From positions 1,054,001 through 1,118,000 of the forward strand of contig OX638353.1 of the NCBI GenBank assembly GCA_951813255.1: a DNA stretch of 64,000 bases, in the 5' to 3' direction. The stretch is from an uncultured Dehalococcoidia bacterium (GTDB taxonomy: Bacteria; Chloroflexota; Dehalococcoidia; Lucifugimonadales; JAAXIE01). Position numbers and translations under genes: made by a program. How positions within the stretch are numbered: position 1 is the first letter of the stretch; every line of letters begins with the position of its first letter. A model generated the notes under the pieces. That model had not been told where the DNA came from, made no database searches, and saw nothing but the letters and a program-made list of their open reading frames with translations. Below, one piece after another: positions 23,946 to 33,198 of the stretch.

Positions 23946-26900
23946 TAGTGCGACTCGTCGGGGTCGTCATACAAAAAAGAAATATCGCGCCCATAGTTCC
24001 CAGGCCGTGTTAGGTTCAGGTCGTCGAAGGATGGGCCGGCCACGAGCAACTCTTTGAAACTCATCCTGCTGTAGTCAGGAGTCTCCCGCTCGCTAACGTA
24101 TTCCTTTATCAAGTCGCGGAATCCTGATTCCATATCATAAAAGTCGGTAAACTCGGCAAAAGCCCACCGGCCATACAATCCCAAGTCGTTTATCCCAGGC
24201 ACCCAGTAGGACTCCATCGTCTCTTTCTTGATTTTGGCATCCTCCCCGCGATAACCCTTGATTTCCACTATCAGATTAAGCGGGGCCTCGCCCTCATCCT
24301 CTATTTGCACGATGAAATCAGGTACGTAGGTGCGCGTGATTGACCCATACAGATAAGGCACATCGAGCCCAAGCCCATGGTTCTTCACATAGGCCCGCAC
24401 CTTCGGATGGGCCTCCGCCACACGACAGAATTCCCCTTCCCAATCACTGTCCAACACCACCATGTTCACATGGCACTTTCGAGGGTCGGTTTTCCAGAGA
24501 GAACCCTTTGATGTGGTGAAATTCACGTGCCACGTTGACCCTGCGGGGTTGTACGGGTCCAGCAGTGCTTTCACCGAACGCTCGCCCTTCTCGCTGGTTA
24601 TGGCCGCCGTGATGTGGTTGCACGCCATGTCCGCCAGCGACTGGTACATCAGTTGCCACGGATACGTGTTGCCTTTGCAGATGAGGCATGTGTCCAGCCA
24701 CTCCCTCACCACCAACTTCATTTTGCCGAACAGGTGCAACTTCATGCCCTCGTTCGGGTCGCGCCACTTGGTTTCAAGCAATCGTTTGGTCAAGTGCATA
24801 GCCAGAGTAGGAGTACGAAGGCCTTCCAACGGCTCCAAACTCAGGTCAATGCCTTCTCCGATGATTCCCTCGTTCCTCGTTTTAGTTGGGCCCACCAGCT
24901 CCGGCGTCAACTCCAAGCAGGAGTCACTACTGAAATTAGCGACCAAGTCTTCCTTGGGAGGGTCTTCCCTGTAGCCGATTACCCGTGGGAAGGTAATCTC
25001 CAAGTGGTCACGATCAGGACGGACAGCGAATATGTGCGTAGTCTTCCGCCCCTTGCCCGGTTTTGCCACCACTGGCTGCGCCGTGAAATCGAAGGGTATC
25101 CCCAGCACATCGGCGTACTCCACGTTGAACTTGCCGTCTTCATTCAAATCGTAAGACTGGCGGCGCAGTGCTCGGCCCACCACCTGTTCGCACAGCAGTT
25201 GGGTCCCGAACGCGCGCACCCCCAGAATATGCGTCACAGTGTTCGCATCCCAACCCTCGGTCAGCATCGATACCGAGACCACGCATCGTATATCCTGCCC
25301 CAGCCGTCCCGGCTTGCCGACGGTGTTCATCACTTCTCGCAGCAACTCTTCGTCGGATATATCTTCTGCCTCCTGCCGGTTGCCCGAGCGCTCTTGCCTC
25401 TCCCATCGGAATCTCTCGATTAGATCAGCAGCCGCCTTCTTGAATTCGTCGCTGAGTTTTTCCCCCGACTCAAGCTGCTGGCTGTCGATTAACAGGGTAC
25501 GGGGGCGCGGGTAACGCCGGCCGTCGTCGTCGAAGTTGCGGAACAGTGGTAGGCGGCCATTTTCAAGAGTGGGCGAGGCGTTCTCGTTTTCGCGCTTGAA
25601 GCCGGAGATGTAGTCATAGACTAGCTTGGAAGTCGAGGTGTTGTTGCACACCACCACAAAGCAGGGCGGAGCATCCATATTGTCTGCTTCCCACGCCTCG
25701 TAGGTCTCCTTGTAGTGGCCATAGAGAGCATCCAATGCAGTTTGCAATTGCGTCGGCAGGCTCAGAGGGTCCAACTGCCCCGCCTTGCCCCTCCCCGCTC
25801 TCGGCATGTCCCTGCGAATGTGCTCCCACAGGTTGCGGAATACGGGCATTTCGTTGCCCGGAATGTTGTCTGCCACAGGGACCCGCGGCAGCTTTACGAT
25901 GCCGCATTCAATGGCATCCATCAGGGAGAAGTCGCTCACTGTCCAAGGGAAGAGCGTCCCTTCGGCGTAACCCGACCCGCGCAGGAAGAATGGGGTGGCA
26001 GACAGGTCGACTACCTGCTGCACACCGATTTGCCTCTTGACCATTTCCAAGCCCGAAATCCACACCCGGGCCTCCTCAGCGTTCTTCTGTGCCTCCTTCA
26101 GGTCGTCTCCCTTTAGCTCTCCCTCTACGTCCTCACCCGGCTTGCGCCGGTAACAATGGTGCCCCTCGTCATTCAGCACCATGATGTTCTTCATGCCCAT
26201 CAATTTAGGCATCACCCGTTGCATCATCTGCCCCTCAGTTTCCATTGTGGACAGTTCAGGCCCCCTGCCTTGCAATAAAGCCCTGTTGCCAGTGGAGAGG
26301 TTCAGCGTCTCGCGCAACCTGAGAGCGTGGAAATTGGTGATTACGATCTCCGCGCTCCCCAAGTCCCCCAGCATGTCGGGAGGTACTAACTCCCGGCTGG
26401 AATAGTAGCTGTCAGGGTCGTTGGGCTGGAGCACCCGCAGCCGGTCCCTGATTGTGATTCCAGGGGCAACCAGCAGAAAGCCACGAGTGAATTTGCTGCT
26501 CCTAGGATGTCGCACCGCGTTGATGGTCTGCCACGCGATGAGCATGGCCATTACTGTAGTCTTGCCCGCGCCTGTGGCTAGTTTGAGAGCCCTGCGATTG
26601 AGTTCCGGATTCGCTTCAGCGTTCGCTGCCCCCAGATTTTCCAGGAAGTCTCGAGTAGTGAGCCTTCCCTTGGCAGCCACCTCTGTCAGCCATATGATGG
26701 TCTCCGCCGCCTCCCGTTGGCAGAAGAAAGGGCGCAGGCCGCTGTATTCATGATGTCGCCAGTGCTTCAGCAGCCGCGCCGTCTCCGGCGTCACCCCCCA
26801 GTCCCGCTCGTTAGGCAGCATGCGCCAAGCGTCCACCTGCTGGCGGATACCATTGACAACTTCAGCAACCGCCGAGTACTGCTGTTTCTCCGTGGAGAGC

Positions 26901-27100
26901 CCCCTGCCCTCGTCCAGCACAAACGCCCGTTGCGTTTCCCTGCGCTTTCGAGGCGCGGGAATAGCTGTGAAGAACTCTGCCCTACGACGGTGACCGATGG
27001 TCCGACCGGTCGGCTGGCCGCGGCTATCCAGTGCCCAGTGGCAGTTTGGATATTCGTAGGGAGAATTAATTATCGGCTGGTCGAAGAATTGGGTAACCAC
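23945..27100 (-). CDS. Type III-like restriction endonuclease / helicase (Res)
   Basis: A 1051-residue protein with an SF2 helicase core: Walker A LATGAGKTTVMAML near residue 178, a DEAD-box-like NDEGHH near 310 and helicase motif VI EQVVGRALRRQSYD near 640. A PD-(D/E)xK nuclease pattern follows in the C-terminal part (YVPDFIVQI then IVEIKGYRGED near 945). This is the Res architecture of type III systems; the N-terminal QPIINSPYEYPNCHW region resembles the BPTD_3080-type endonucleases. The start is GTG at 27100. It is the first gene of the Res-PIN-Mod operon, whose promoter should lie in the 590-base gap to the right. Confidence 0.9.
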   Translation of the reverse strand: MVTQFFDQPIINSPYEYPNCHWALDSRGQPTGRTIGHRRRAEFFTAIPAPRKRRETQRAFVLDEGRGLSTEKQQYSAVAEVVNGIRQQVDAWRMLPNERDWGVTPETARLLKHWRHHEYSGLRPFFCQREAAETIIWLTEVAAKGRLTTRDFLENLGAANAEANPELNRRALKLATGAGKTTVMAMLIAWQTINAVRHPRSSKFTRGFLLVAPGITIRDRLRVLQPNDPDSYYSSRELVPPDMLGDLGSAEIVITNFHALRLRETLNLSTGNRALLQGRGPELSTMETEGQMMQRVMPKLMGMKNIMVLNDEGHHCYRRKPGEDVEGELKGDDLKEAQKNAEEARVWISGLEMVKRQIGVQQVVDLSATPFFLRGSGYAEGTLFPWTVSDFSLMDAIECGIVKLPRVPVADNIPGNEMPVFRNLWEHIRRDMPRAGRGKAGQLDPLSLPTQLQTALDALYGHYKETYEAWEADNMDAPPCFVVVCNNTSTSKLVYDYISGFKRENENASPTLENGRLPLFRNFDDDGRRYPRPRTLLIDSQQLESGEKLSDEFKKAAADLIERFRWERQERSGNRQEAEDISDEELLREVMNTVGKPGRLGQDIRCVVSVSMLTEGWDANTVTHILGVRAFGTQLLCEQVVGRALRRQSYDLNEDGKFNVEYADVLGIPFDFTAQPVVAKPGKGRKTTHIFAVRPDRDHLEITFPRVIGYREDPPKEDLVANFSSDSCLELTPELVGPTKTRNEGIIGEGIDLSLEPLEGLRTPTLAMHLTKRLLETKWRDPNEGMKLHLFGKMKLVVREWLDTCLICKGNTYPWQLMYQSLADMACNHITAAITSEKGERSVKALLDPYNPAGSTWHVNFTTSKGSLWKTDPRKCHVNMVVLDSDWEGEFCRVAEAHPKVRAYVKNHGLGLDVPYLYGSITRTYVPDFIVQIEDEGEAPLNLIVEIKGYRGEDAKIKKETMESYWVPGINDLGLYGRWAFAEFTDFYDMESGFRDLIKEYVSERETPDYSRMSFKELLVAGPSFDDLNLTRPGNYGRDISFLYDDPDESH

Positions 27101-27292
27101 TCAACCCACCTCTTGCCCATATTCAGCGTCCTGTATAGTGTTTCATCCTATCACACCGCCCCCACCCCCCCCCATGCCACCAAACCCCTTGCCAAACCCT
27201 CCCGAACTAATGTACCATACCCCCATGATCAACGCACCACACATCCCCTGCACCTACCACGCCACCCCGCCCCAAGCCCCACCCTCCCCCTC

Positions 27293-27383
27293 CGTTCGCC
27301 CTGAGCGTAGTGGCGCAGTCAACACAGCCTCCAAGCCACCAAGCGCGGAGGTTGTCTTGACTGCGCCACGGAGTCGAAGGGCC
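27293..27383. repeat. Palindromic repeat element A (MITE/REP-like)
   Basis: An element of about 91 bases. Its left end, CGTTCGCCCTGAGCGTAG, and right end, GGAGTCGAAGGGC, are variants of the TTCGTCCTGAGCGAAG / CGAAGTCGAAGGAC ends at 51155 and 59057. The internal arms GTGGCGCAGTCAA (27310-27322) and TTGACTGCGCCAC (27357-27369) pair perfectly over 13 bp. The core differs from those of the other two elements. It lies in the gap upstream of the restriction operon. Confidence 0.7.
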
Positions 27384-27454
27384 GGAAACCTGCACACCCC
27401 GACCCCGCCACGGAGGCCCGGATCCCCTTGGCAAAAGCCCCTCCAAAGAGCCCG

Positions 27455-27658
27455 TCAAAAATGTCACACTGTGACATCTCTACAGCTACGAAAGTGTCAC
27501 AAATGTCACACTTTCCAAAATCTGTGACATTTTTCGTATCTGAAAAATGTCACACCCTGCCCGTATCTGGCCCAGCTAGGAAAATGTCACAAATGACACA
27601 CTTTTCAGCTACAAAAAACAAATTTCAGCTATAAACGGTGTGACATTGTGACATTTCC
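27455..27658. repeat. Cluster of GTCACA/TGTGAC words in an AT-richer gap
   Basis: Part of the 590-base gene-free gap 27101-27692. The hexamer GTCACA or its complement TGTGAC occurs nine times in about 190 bases, starting at 27463, 27470, 27496, 27505, 27523, 27549, 27586, 27639 and 27647, plus a variant at 27594. The first two form a perfect palindrome ATGTCACA-C-TGTGACAT (27461-27477). The word CAGCTA recurs at 27483, 27573, 27606 and 27626, followed by A-rich runs. Spacing is irregular, so this is not CRISPR. It ends 35 bases before the amidohydrolase start and may be a multi-site regulator-binding region. The rest of the gap is C-rich (a run of nine C near 27165) with nothing further recognisable. 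Confidence 0.75.
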
Positions 27659-27692
27659 CGCCACCCCAACCTCGACATAACGGGAGCCCAAA

Positions 27693-28982
27693 ATGACCGC
27701 CTCCAAACCCTTCCCCGTCTTCGACGCCGACACCCACGTCGTCGAGCCCCCTGACCTCTGGGACCACTACGTCGACCGCGACTACCGGCCCCTAGCCAAG
27801 CAGGCCCTCTGGCGCGAAGAGGGCGAGACCAACTCATACCTCAAGATCAACGGTCAGGTCTTCCGCGACTCCGGCAACCCCAACATCCCCCGCCACGCCA
27901 TCTGGCAGCCCGGCATGACCTGGCAGTCCATCGGCGAACTCGACCCCAGCGAGCGCCACCCCCTCACCCCCGGCGCCTTGGGCCCCGGCGCCCGCGTCCT
28001 CCACATGGACCTCATGGGCGTCGACCAAGCCTTCCTCTATCCCACATGGTTCGCTGAGGGCTTCCCCTTGGTCGAAGACCCCGACGTAGCCCACGTCCTC
28101 GCCCGCGCCTACAACGACTGGGTGGCCGACTTCTGCTCCTTCGCTCCCCAGCGTCTCTTCGCCGCCGCCATCCTCCCCTTCCAGAACATGGACTTCACCC
28201 TCCAGGAACTACGACGCGTTGCCACCAAGCCCTGCTTCCGCGGCGCCTTCATCCGCCCCGCCTTCTCAGAAGACCGTTACTTCACCAACCCCTACTTCGA
28301 CCCCCTATGGGAAGCCTTGGAAGAGCTAGGAATGCCCGCCGCTGTCCACCCCACCCCCGGCCTCTGGAACCCCGAATGGACCTCCCACGGCCCCTTCGTC
28401 GAAAAGATGAGCAGCCGCTCCCAGCGCCCCGCCCTGCTCGGCGGAGCAGGCGCCGGCCCCTCTGCCGGTGGCGGCAACGCCGAGCGCTCCGTCTCCTTCT
28501 CTTCCGGCACCGCCGGGGCCTCTCTGGGCCATCCCGTTGCCCCCATCCTCTCCTACTGGCTCGACAACCACATGTTCGTAGCCTCCACCCTAATCGGCTA
28601 CACCGTCATGCAACGCTACCCCCGCTTGAAGGCAGTCGTCTCCCACGGCAAGGCCTCATGGATGGAAGAAGTGCTCGAAAAGATGGAGGCATCCACCAAG
28701 ACAGTCCCCCTGACCAACTACTACCCGGTCCGCACCGATCCCGAGGAGATGTGGGAAGAAGGACACGTTCTACTGGGCTTTGACGCTGAGGAGAGATTGA
28801 TCCGCGAATTACCCCACGCCTACGAGCGCAAGGTAGCTTGGGGCTCCCGCTACCCCCACCACGACACTACTACAGCTTGGGACGCCATCGAAAGCCTCAC
28901 CAGCGCAGGCGTGGAGCCCGCAATGATAGCCCGCATGATGGGCGCAAACGCTCGTGAGCAGTTCGGTGTGGAGGTCGTATAG
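27693..28982 (+). CDS. Amidohydrolase-2 family protein with altered metal-site motif
   Basis: A 429-residue amidohydrolase-2 member with D13 and H15 in FDADTHVVEP and a mid-barrel His in AAVHPTPG. The C-terminal motif that carries the catalytic Asp in relatives (SSDYPH or SSDVYHH) reads WGSRYPHHD here: the Asp position is Arg, and an Asp follows the two His. It also has a Gly/Ala-rich loop of about 25 residues near residue 255. GGGAG precedes the ATG. It could be a decarboxylase/hydrolase with a changed site. The substrate is unknown. Confidence 0.85.
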   Translation: MTASKPFPVFDADTHVVEPPDLWDHYVDRDYRPLAKQALWREEGETNSYLKINGQVFRDSGNPNIPRHAIWQPGMTWQSIGELDPSERHPLTPGALGPGARVLHMDLMGVDQAFLYPTWFAEGFPLVEDPDVAHVLARAYNDWVADFCSFAPQRLFAAAILPFQNMDFTLQELRRVATKPCFRGAFIRPAFSEDRYFTNPYFDPLWEALEELGMPAAVHPTPGLWNPEWTSHGPFVEKMSSRSQRPALLGGAGAGPSAGGGNAERSVSFSSGTAGASLGHPVAPILSYWLDNHMFVASTLIGYTVMQRYPRLKAVVSHGKASWMEEVLEKMEASTKTVPLTNYYPVRTDPEEMWEEGHVLLGFDAEERLIRELPHAYERKVAWGSRYPHHDTTTAWDAIESLTSAGVEPAMIARMMGANAREQFGVEVV

Positions 28983-28986
28983 CTTC

Positions 28987-29018
28987 AGGCCGGGCTAACC
29001 GCTGCGTCAGCCCGGCCT
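28987..29018. terminator. Hairpin between convergent genes
   Basis: AGGCCGGGCT (28987-28996) pairs with AGCCCGGCCT (29009-29018), a 10-bp perfect stem with a 12-base loop. It lies five bases after the amidohydrolase stop and 14 bases before the stop of the convergent NIPSNAP gene. No T-run follows. Confidence 0.6.
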
Positions 29019-29031
29019 TGCGAGGAGTCGG

Positions 29032-29322
29032 CTACACCGTCTCCATGGTCTTCACTTCAAGTCGGGCCAAGTGCCCACGCGTGTGGTCCATCACTGCCTG
29101 CCACTCCGGCGAAGCATAGAAGGCGGCTTCCTTCTTCTGCACATCCTCGGCATCGGCGAAGCTGCGGATCCAGATGAACTGGTCCTTATCCTCGTTCACC
29201 CACATCCCGTCGATCTTGATGCCCAGGTTCTCCTGGATTGGCACCACATTCTCGGTGAAATGCTTCACCCAAGAATCCATCATGCCACGGTTCACGGTGT
29301 ACTGGCGCAACTGCGATATCAT
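29032..29322 (-). CDS. NIPSNAP-family protein
   Basis: A 96-residue protein with the dimeric alpha/beta-barrel NIPSNAP pattern: QLRQYTVNRG at the start, WVKHFTENVVPIQENLGIKI in the middle and FIWIRSFADAEDVQKKEAAF near residues 48-67. In bacteria such proteins often accompany degradative oxidoreductases, but their reaction is not established. AGGAGG and GAGG lie upstream of the ATG. It is divergent from the FMN oxidase gene. Confidence 0.83.
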   Translation of the reverse strand: MISQLRQYTVNRGMMDSWVKHFTENVVPIQENLGIKIDGMWVNEDKDQFIWIRSFADAEDVQKKEAAFYASPEWQAVMDHTRGHLARLEVKTMETV

Positions 29323-29505
29323 CCTCGGGAACCTCCTAATTGACTTCCGTCTCTACGGCTGATCTCACTCGACAAGTAGGAATTATAGCTGCTTTCCCCA
29401 TTTGGCGGAACGGGGTCATGCCAGACCCACTAGCCGCCCTTCAACCAGTCGGTGTACATTGGAACCAACTATTCCGCACCATCAACCCGCCGAGGAGAAC
29501 AAATC

Positions 29506-30582
29506 GTGACCACCGACTTTGTCAGCAACGAAGAGATAGTCCAGAAAGCCCGGCAGAACCTTGTCCAAGGCGCTTGGGACTACCTCGTAGGCGGCTCCGA
29601 GTCCGAGACCACTATGCGTCGCAATCGCCTCGCCTTCGACCGCGTTGCATTCCGCCCTCGTGTGCTGGTGGACGTCTCCGAAATCAACCCCGCCATCAAC
29701 TTCCTCGGCCACACCCTGCGCATCCCCGTCATGCTCGCCCCCATCGGCTCTCTCCAAGTCTTCACTCCCGGCGGAGGCGCCGACGCCACCAAGGCTGCCG
29801 CTGAGTTCGGCACCATGCACGTCGTCAGTTCCGTCACCGAGCCCACCCTCGAGGAGACCGCAGCTGCCGGTAACAACCCCAAGGTCTTCCAACTCTATGT
29901 CCACGGCGACTGGCAGTGGATAGAGGACATCGTCGCCCGTGTCAAGGAAGCCAAGTACGACGCCTTCTGCGTCACCGTCGACGTGGCCCACTACAGCCGC
30001 CGGGAGCGCCCCATGATCAGCCGCTGGGTCACCCCCACCCGCCGTCGGCAGACCAACCCCTACTTCCGCGCAGCCCTCGACTGGGAGACCGTCGACCGCC
30101 TACGCAACTTGGTCGACATGCCCTTCATGATCAAGGGCATCGCAGCCTCCGAGGACGCCGACATCGCCCTGAACATGGGGGTTGACGTCATCTGGGTGTC
30201 CAATCACGGTGGACGCCAACTCGACGGAGAACTAGGCACAATGGACCTCCTGCCAGACATCGTAGAAACTGTCAACGGCCGCGCCAAGATCATCCTCGAT
30301 GGAGGAGTCCAGAGAGGTGGCGATGTCCTGAAAGCCCTAGCCTCAGGCGTGGATGCCATAGCAATTGGCAAGCTTCAGGGTTGGGGATTGGCCGCCGACG
30401 GCCCTGACGGCCTCGTCCGCGTACTGGAAATCCTCGAAGATGAAATCATCTCAGCCATGGGGCTCCTTGGCATCACCTCCCTCGACCAGCTAACCTCCAA
30501 CTATGTCCGTCGCGCCGAGCCCGTCATGCTCCCCCACGAAATGAGCACCTGGACCAACATGCCTACCGGCCGCATCCTCTAG
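29506..30582 (+). CDS. FMN-dependent alpha-hydroxy acid oxidase/dehydrogenase
   Basis: A 358-residue TIM-barrel flavoenzyme of the lactate/glycolate oxidase family. [10 protein letters not shown] near residues 228-237 contains the catalytic His and substrate-binding Arg, and [21 protein letters not shown] FMN-phosphate binding follows. Other family marks are MLAPIGSLQ and the FMN-side Lys in MIKGI. GTG at 29506 with GAGGAGA upstream is preferred over the in-frame start at 29452. It oxidises a 2-hydroxyacid to a 2-oxoacid; which one is not clear. Confidence 0.91.
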   Translation: MTTDFVSNEEIVQKARQNLVQGAWDYLVGGSESETTMRRNRLAFDRVAFRPRVLVDVSEINPAINFLGHTLRIPVMLAPIGSLQVFTPGGGADATKAAAEFGTMHVVSSVTEPTLEETAAAGNNPKVFQLYVHGDWQWIEDIVARVKEAKYDAFCVTVDVAHYSRRERPMISRWVTPTRRRQTNPYFRAALDWETVDRLRNLVDMPFMIKGIAASEDADIALNMGVDVIWVSNHGGRQLDGELGTMDLLPDIVETVNGRAKIILDGGVQRGGDVLKALASGVDAIAIGKLQGWGLAADGPDGLVRVLEILEDEIISAMGLLGITSLDQLTSNYVRRAEPVMLPHEMSTWTNMPTGRIL

Positions 30583-30641
30583 CCTCGTCTATCAGAAAGG
30601 AAGTCACGAAGCGCGCCCTTCCCGGAACCGCGCTGAACACA

Positions 30642-32645
30642 ATGCTATTTGCCTCCAACATCAGCAAAATCTACTCGACCCGGACCCTCTTCAGCGACCT
30701 CACGTTCAACATGGTCGCTGGCGACCGAATCGCTCTCATAGGGCCCAACGGCTCCGGCAAGACCACCCTGATGGACATCCTCGCGGGTGAGACCGTCCCG
30801 GAAACGGGCACCATCACCAAGCAGCGCAACGTCACTATGGGCTATCTCAAGCAGGAAGCCTCCTCCTTCACTGGCAAGCCCCTGCTCCAGGAGGTCCTCG
30901 AATCCAGGACCGAAGTCATCGCTCTTATCGAACAGATATCTGCTACCCAGCAAGCCCTTTCATCCGAAAACGACCCCGCCAATCAGGACAACCTGTTGCA
31001 GCAACTCCGTCATCTTGATATGGAATTGGAGGCCTCCGGCGGAGAGGACCGGGACTACGAGGCCAAAGCCATCCTCCTAGGCCTTGGCTTCAAGCAGCAT
31101 GACTTTGCCCGCCCTATGAACGAGTTCAGCGGTGGCTGGGTCATGCGCGCAGCCCTCGCCAAAATGCTCTTCAGGAAGCCTGACCTGCTGCTCCTCGACG
31201 AACCTACCAACCACCTCGACCTCGAAGCCAACCTCTGGTTCGAGAAATACGTCGGTTCCTTCCGCGGAGGCATCTTGGTCACGTCTCACGACCGCGCCTT
31301 CCTTAACCAGGTGTCAACCAGAGTCCTCGCTATCGAACGCGATGGCGTCGCCCTCCAGAAGGGCAACTACGATGACTACCTCGTCGCCCGCGAGCGCTCC
31401 CTGCAGGTCAAGCAGGCAGCAGCGGCAAGGCAGGAGCGCGAGGTCCAGAAGCAGATGCGCTTCGTGGAGCGTTTTCGCTACAAGGCCCGCAAGGCAAGCC
31501 AGGTCCAGAGCCGCCTGAAGCAGCTTGAAAAGATCGAGACCATCGAGTTGCCCCGTGCCACTCCCAAAGTCCACTACACCTTCCCTGAGCCCCCTCGCAG
31601 CAGTTCCCAGGTCATCTCGTTGGCCAACATAACCAAGAGCTACGGCAACAACGTGGTCTACCGGGGTGTGGACCTCACTCTTTCCCGCGGTGACCGCGTC
31701 GCCTTGGTCGGCCCCAACGGCGCTGGTAAGACCACCATGCTCAAGATACTGGCTGGAGCAATCCCTTTCGATGCCGGAGAGCGGAAGCTGGGCCACAACG
31801 TCGTCCCAGCTTACTACGCTCAGCACGTGCTGGAGCTTCTCAAACCTGCCAACACCCTCCTTGATGAGCTGCAGGAAGCAGCCCCCGGCGAGTCGGAACA
31901 GAAGCTCCGCACCGTCCTGGGTGGCTTCCTCTTTAGCGGCGACGATGTCCGCAAGCCAATATCCGTTCTTTCCGGCGGCGAGAAGGCCCGCGCAGCCCTA
32001 GCCAAGCTCCTCCTCCAGCCAAGCAATCTCCTGCTGATGGACGAGCCCACCAATCACCTCGACATCCAGTCCCGGGAGATCCTTGCCGACGCCCTCGACG
32101 CCTATCACGGCACCCTCTGCCTCATCACCCACGACCGCACTCTTATACGGCAGGTCGCCAACAAGATTATCGAGATAGACGCCGGCCGCCCCAGCATCTA
32201 CCCCGGCGATTACGACAGCTATCTCTACCGCAAGCAGGCTGAGGCTGAGAAGAAGAGCGCCAGCCCCGCAAAAAGCAGTATCAACGTGACCGCCAACGGG
32301 ACATCCGGGGAGAACTCAACACATACCCCCACCAAGCGTCGCTCCGGACGCCCGCTCACTCCTGAAGAAGAAGAACAAAGATCCCTCAACCGGGAGGCCC
32401 GCAGGCTAGCCACCCGGATTGACGAAATAAACGCCTCCCTGGTTGGCCACGAAGCCAGCATGAAAAAACTGGAGGCCATGTTCGCCAAACCCGACCAGTT
32501 TAAGGGGCCGGATCACCTCGCCGACTCAGGAGAGCAGTACCGCGTCCTCCAAGAGGAGACCCAGTCCCTTTGGGACGAATGGGAGAAACTGTCTTTGGAA
32601 GCAGACGATATCACTAACAAACTCTCCGCCCTGAGTGGCGGATAA
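30642..32645 (+). CDS. ABC-F family ATPase, Uup-like
   Basis: A 667-residue soluble protein with two ABC ATPase domains and no membrane segments. Walker A motifs are GPNGSGKTT (near residue 34) and GPNGAGKTT (near 357). Each domain has its signature (FSGGW and LSGGEKAR) followed by DEPTNHLD. A basic helical linker separates the domains (about 240-320), and a C-terminal charged coiled coil (from about 565) resembles Uup. ABC-F proteins act on the ribosome in translation or antibiotic resistance. The flanking genes give no functional hint. Confidence 0.93.
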   Translation: MLFASNISKIYSTRTLFSDLTFNMVAGDRIALIGPNGSGKTTLMDILAGETVPETGTITKQRNVTMGYLKQEASSFTGKPLLQEVLESRTEVIALIEQISATQQALSSENDPANQDNLLQQLRHLDMELEASGGEDRDYEAKAILLGLGFKQHDFARPMNEFSGGWVMRAALAKMLFRKPDLLLLDEPTNHLDLEANLWFEKYVGSFRGGILVTSHDRAFLNQVSTRVLAIERDGVALQKGNYDDYLVARERSLQVKQAAAARQEREVQKQMRFVERFRYKARKASQVQSRLKQLEKIETIELPRATPKVHYTFPEPPRSSSQVISLANITKSYGNNVVYRGVDLTLSRGDRVALVGPNGAGKTTMLKILAGAIPFDAGERKLGHNVVPAYYAQHVLELLKPANTLLDELQEAAPGESEQKLRTVLGGFLFSGDDVRKPISVLSGGEKARAALAKLLLQPSNLLLMDEPTNHLDIQSREILADALDAYHGTLCLITHDRTLIRQVANKIIEIDAGRPSIYPGDYDSYLYRKQAEAEKKSASPAKSSINVTANGTSGENSTHTPTKRRSGRPLTPEEEEQRSLNREARRLATRIDEINASLVGHEASMKKLEAMFAKPDQFKGPDHLADSGEQYRVLQEETQSLWDEWEKLSLEADDITNKLSALSGG

Positions 32646-32676
32646 ACCTGCAATCGCCGTCGACGTTGGCGCGGCC

Positions 32677-33036
32677 TTACTTCAGTAGTCCTTCCACCGG
32701 AACGAGCCTCTCGTTGCGTGTATCGACACCGAGAAAAGTCCCTTGGAGTGTGTACGCCCCTAGCAGGGCCTCCCCACTTTCATCTTCCCCAAAGATGACC
32801 CAAGTAGTGGTTTGCCTCCCGTCCACCCGAACGCGCACTTCCGCTAAATCCAAGTCTACCCTCTGACCATTAGCATATGAGAAAGTCTGTCGGTCCATAG
32901 GGGTGATACCGAGGCGCCTCAGGATGGACCGTGGCACCACGGTCGTTGTAGCACCCGTATCAACCAACGCTGACAACTCTTCCGATTGTTGTCCGTCCAT
33001 CCCGAAGACTTCTATTGTCACACTGAAAGTTCCCAT
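32677..33036 (-). CDS. Retropepsin-like aspartic protease domain protein
   Basis: A 119-residue single-domain protein with the catalytic ALVDTGATTTVVP motif (Asp26-Thr-Gly) and a later LLGAYTLQG flap-side segment, the clan AA pattern. Active enzymes are dimers. No signal peptide is present, so it is cytoplasmic. Bacterial proteins of this kind are common but their substrates are unknown. It is convergent with the ABC-F gene. Confidence 0.8.
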   Translation of the reverse strand: MGTFSVTIEVFGMDGQQSEELSALVDTGATTTVVPRSILRRLGITPMDRQTFSYANGQRVDLDLAEVRVRVDGRQTTTWVIFGEDESGEALLGAYTLQGTFLGVDTRNERLVPVEGLLK

Positions 33037-33198
33037 GCTTCTCCCGCGTCTGCCGCGGACCTCATCCGTGTCTTTTCCAGATTACCTTCACAGGTCGACA
33101 TTCCCTCTTGCCTCAAGTATACACTCTAGCCCTTAACCTCCCGGACGTGATACGATACCTAGCGAATCTACGCGGCTTGCGTTTGAACAGGAGAGCGT

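Noticed and set aside
27428..27634. 68-codon plus-strand open frame
   Set aside because: Its composition (repeated CHT/MSH) only reflects the GTCACA repeat cluster; it has no ribosome-binding site.
27455..27658. CRISPR array
   Set aside because: The repeated words are only six to eight bases, with irregular spacing and both orientations.
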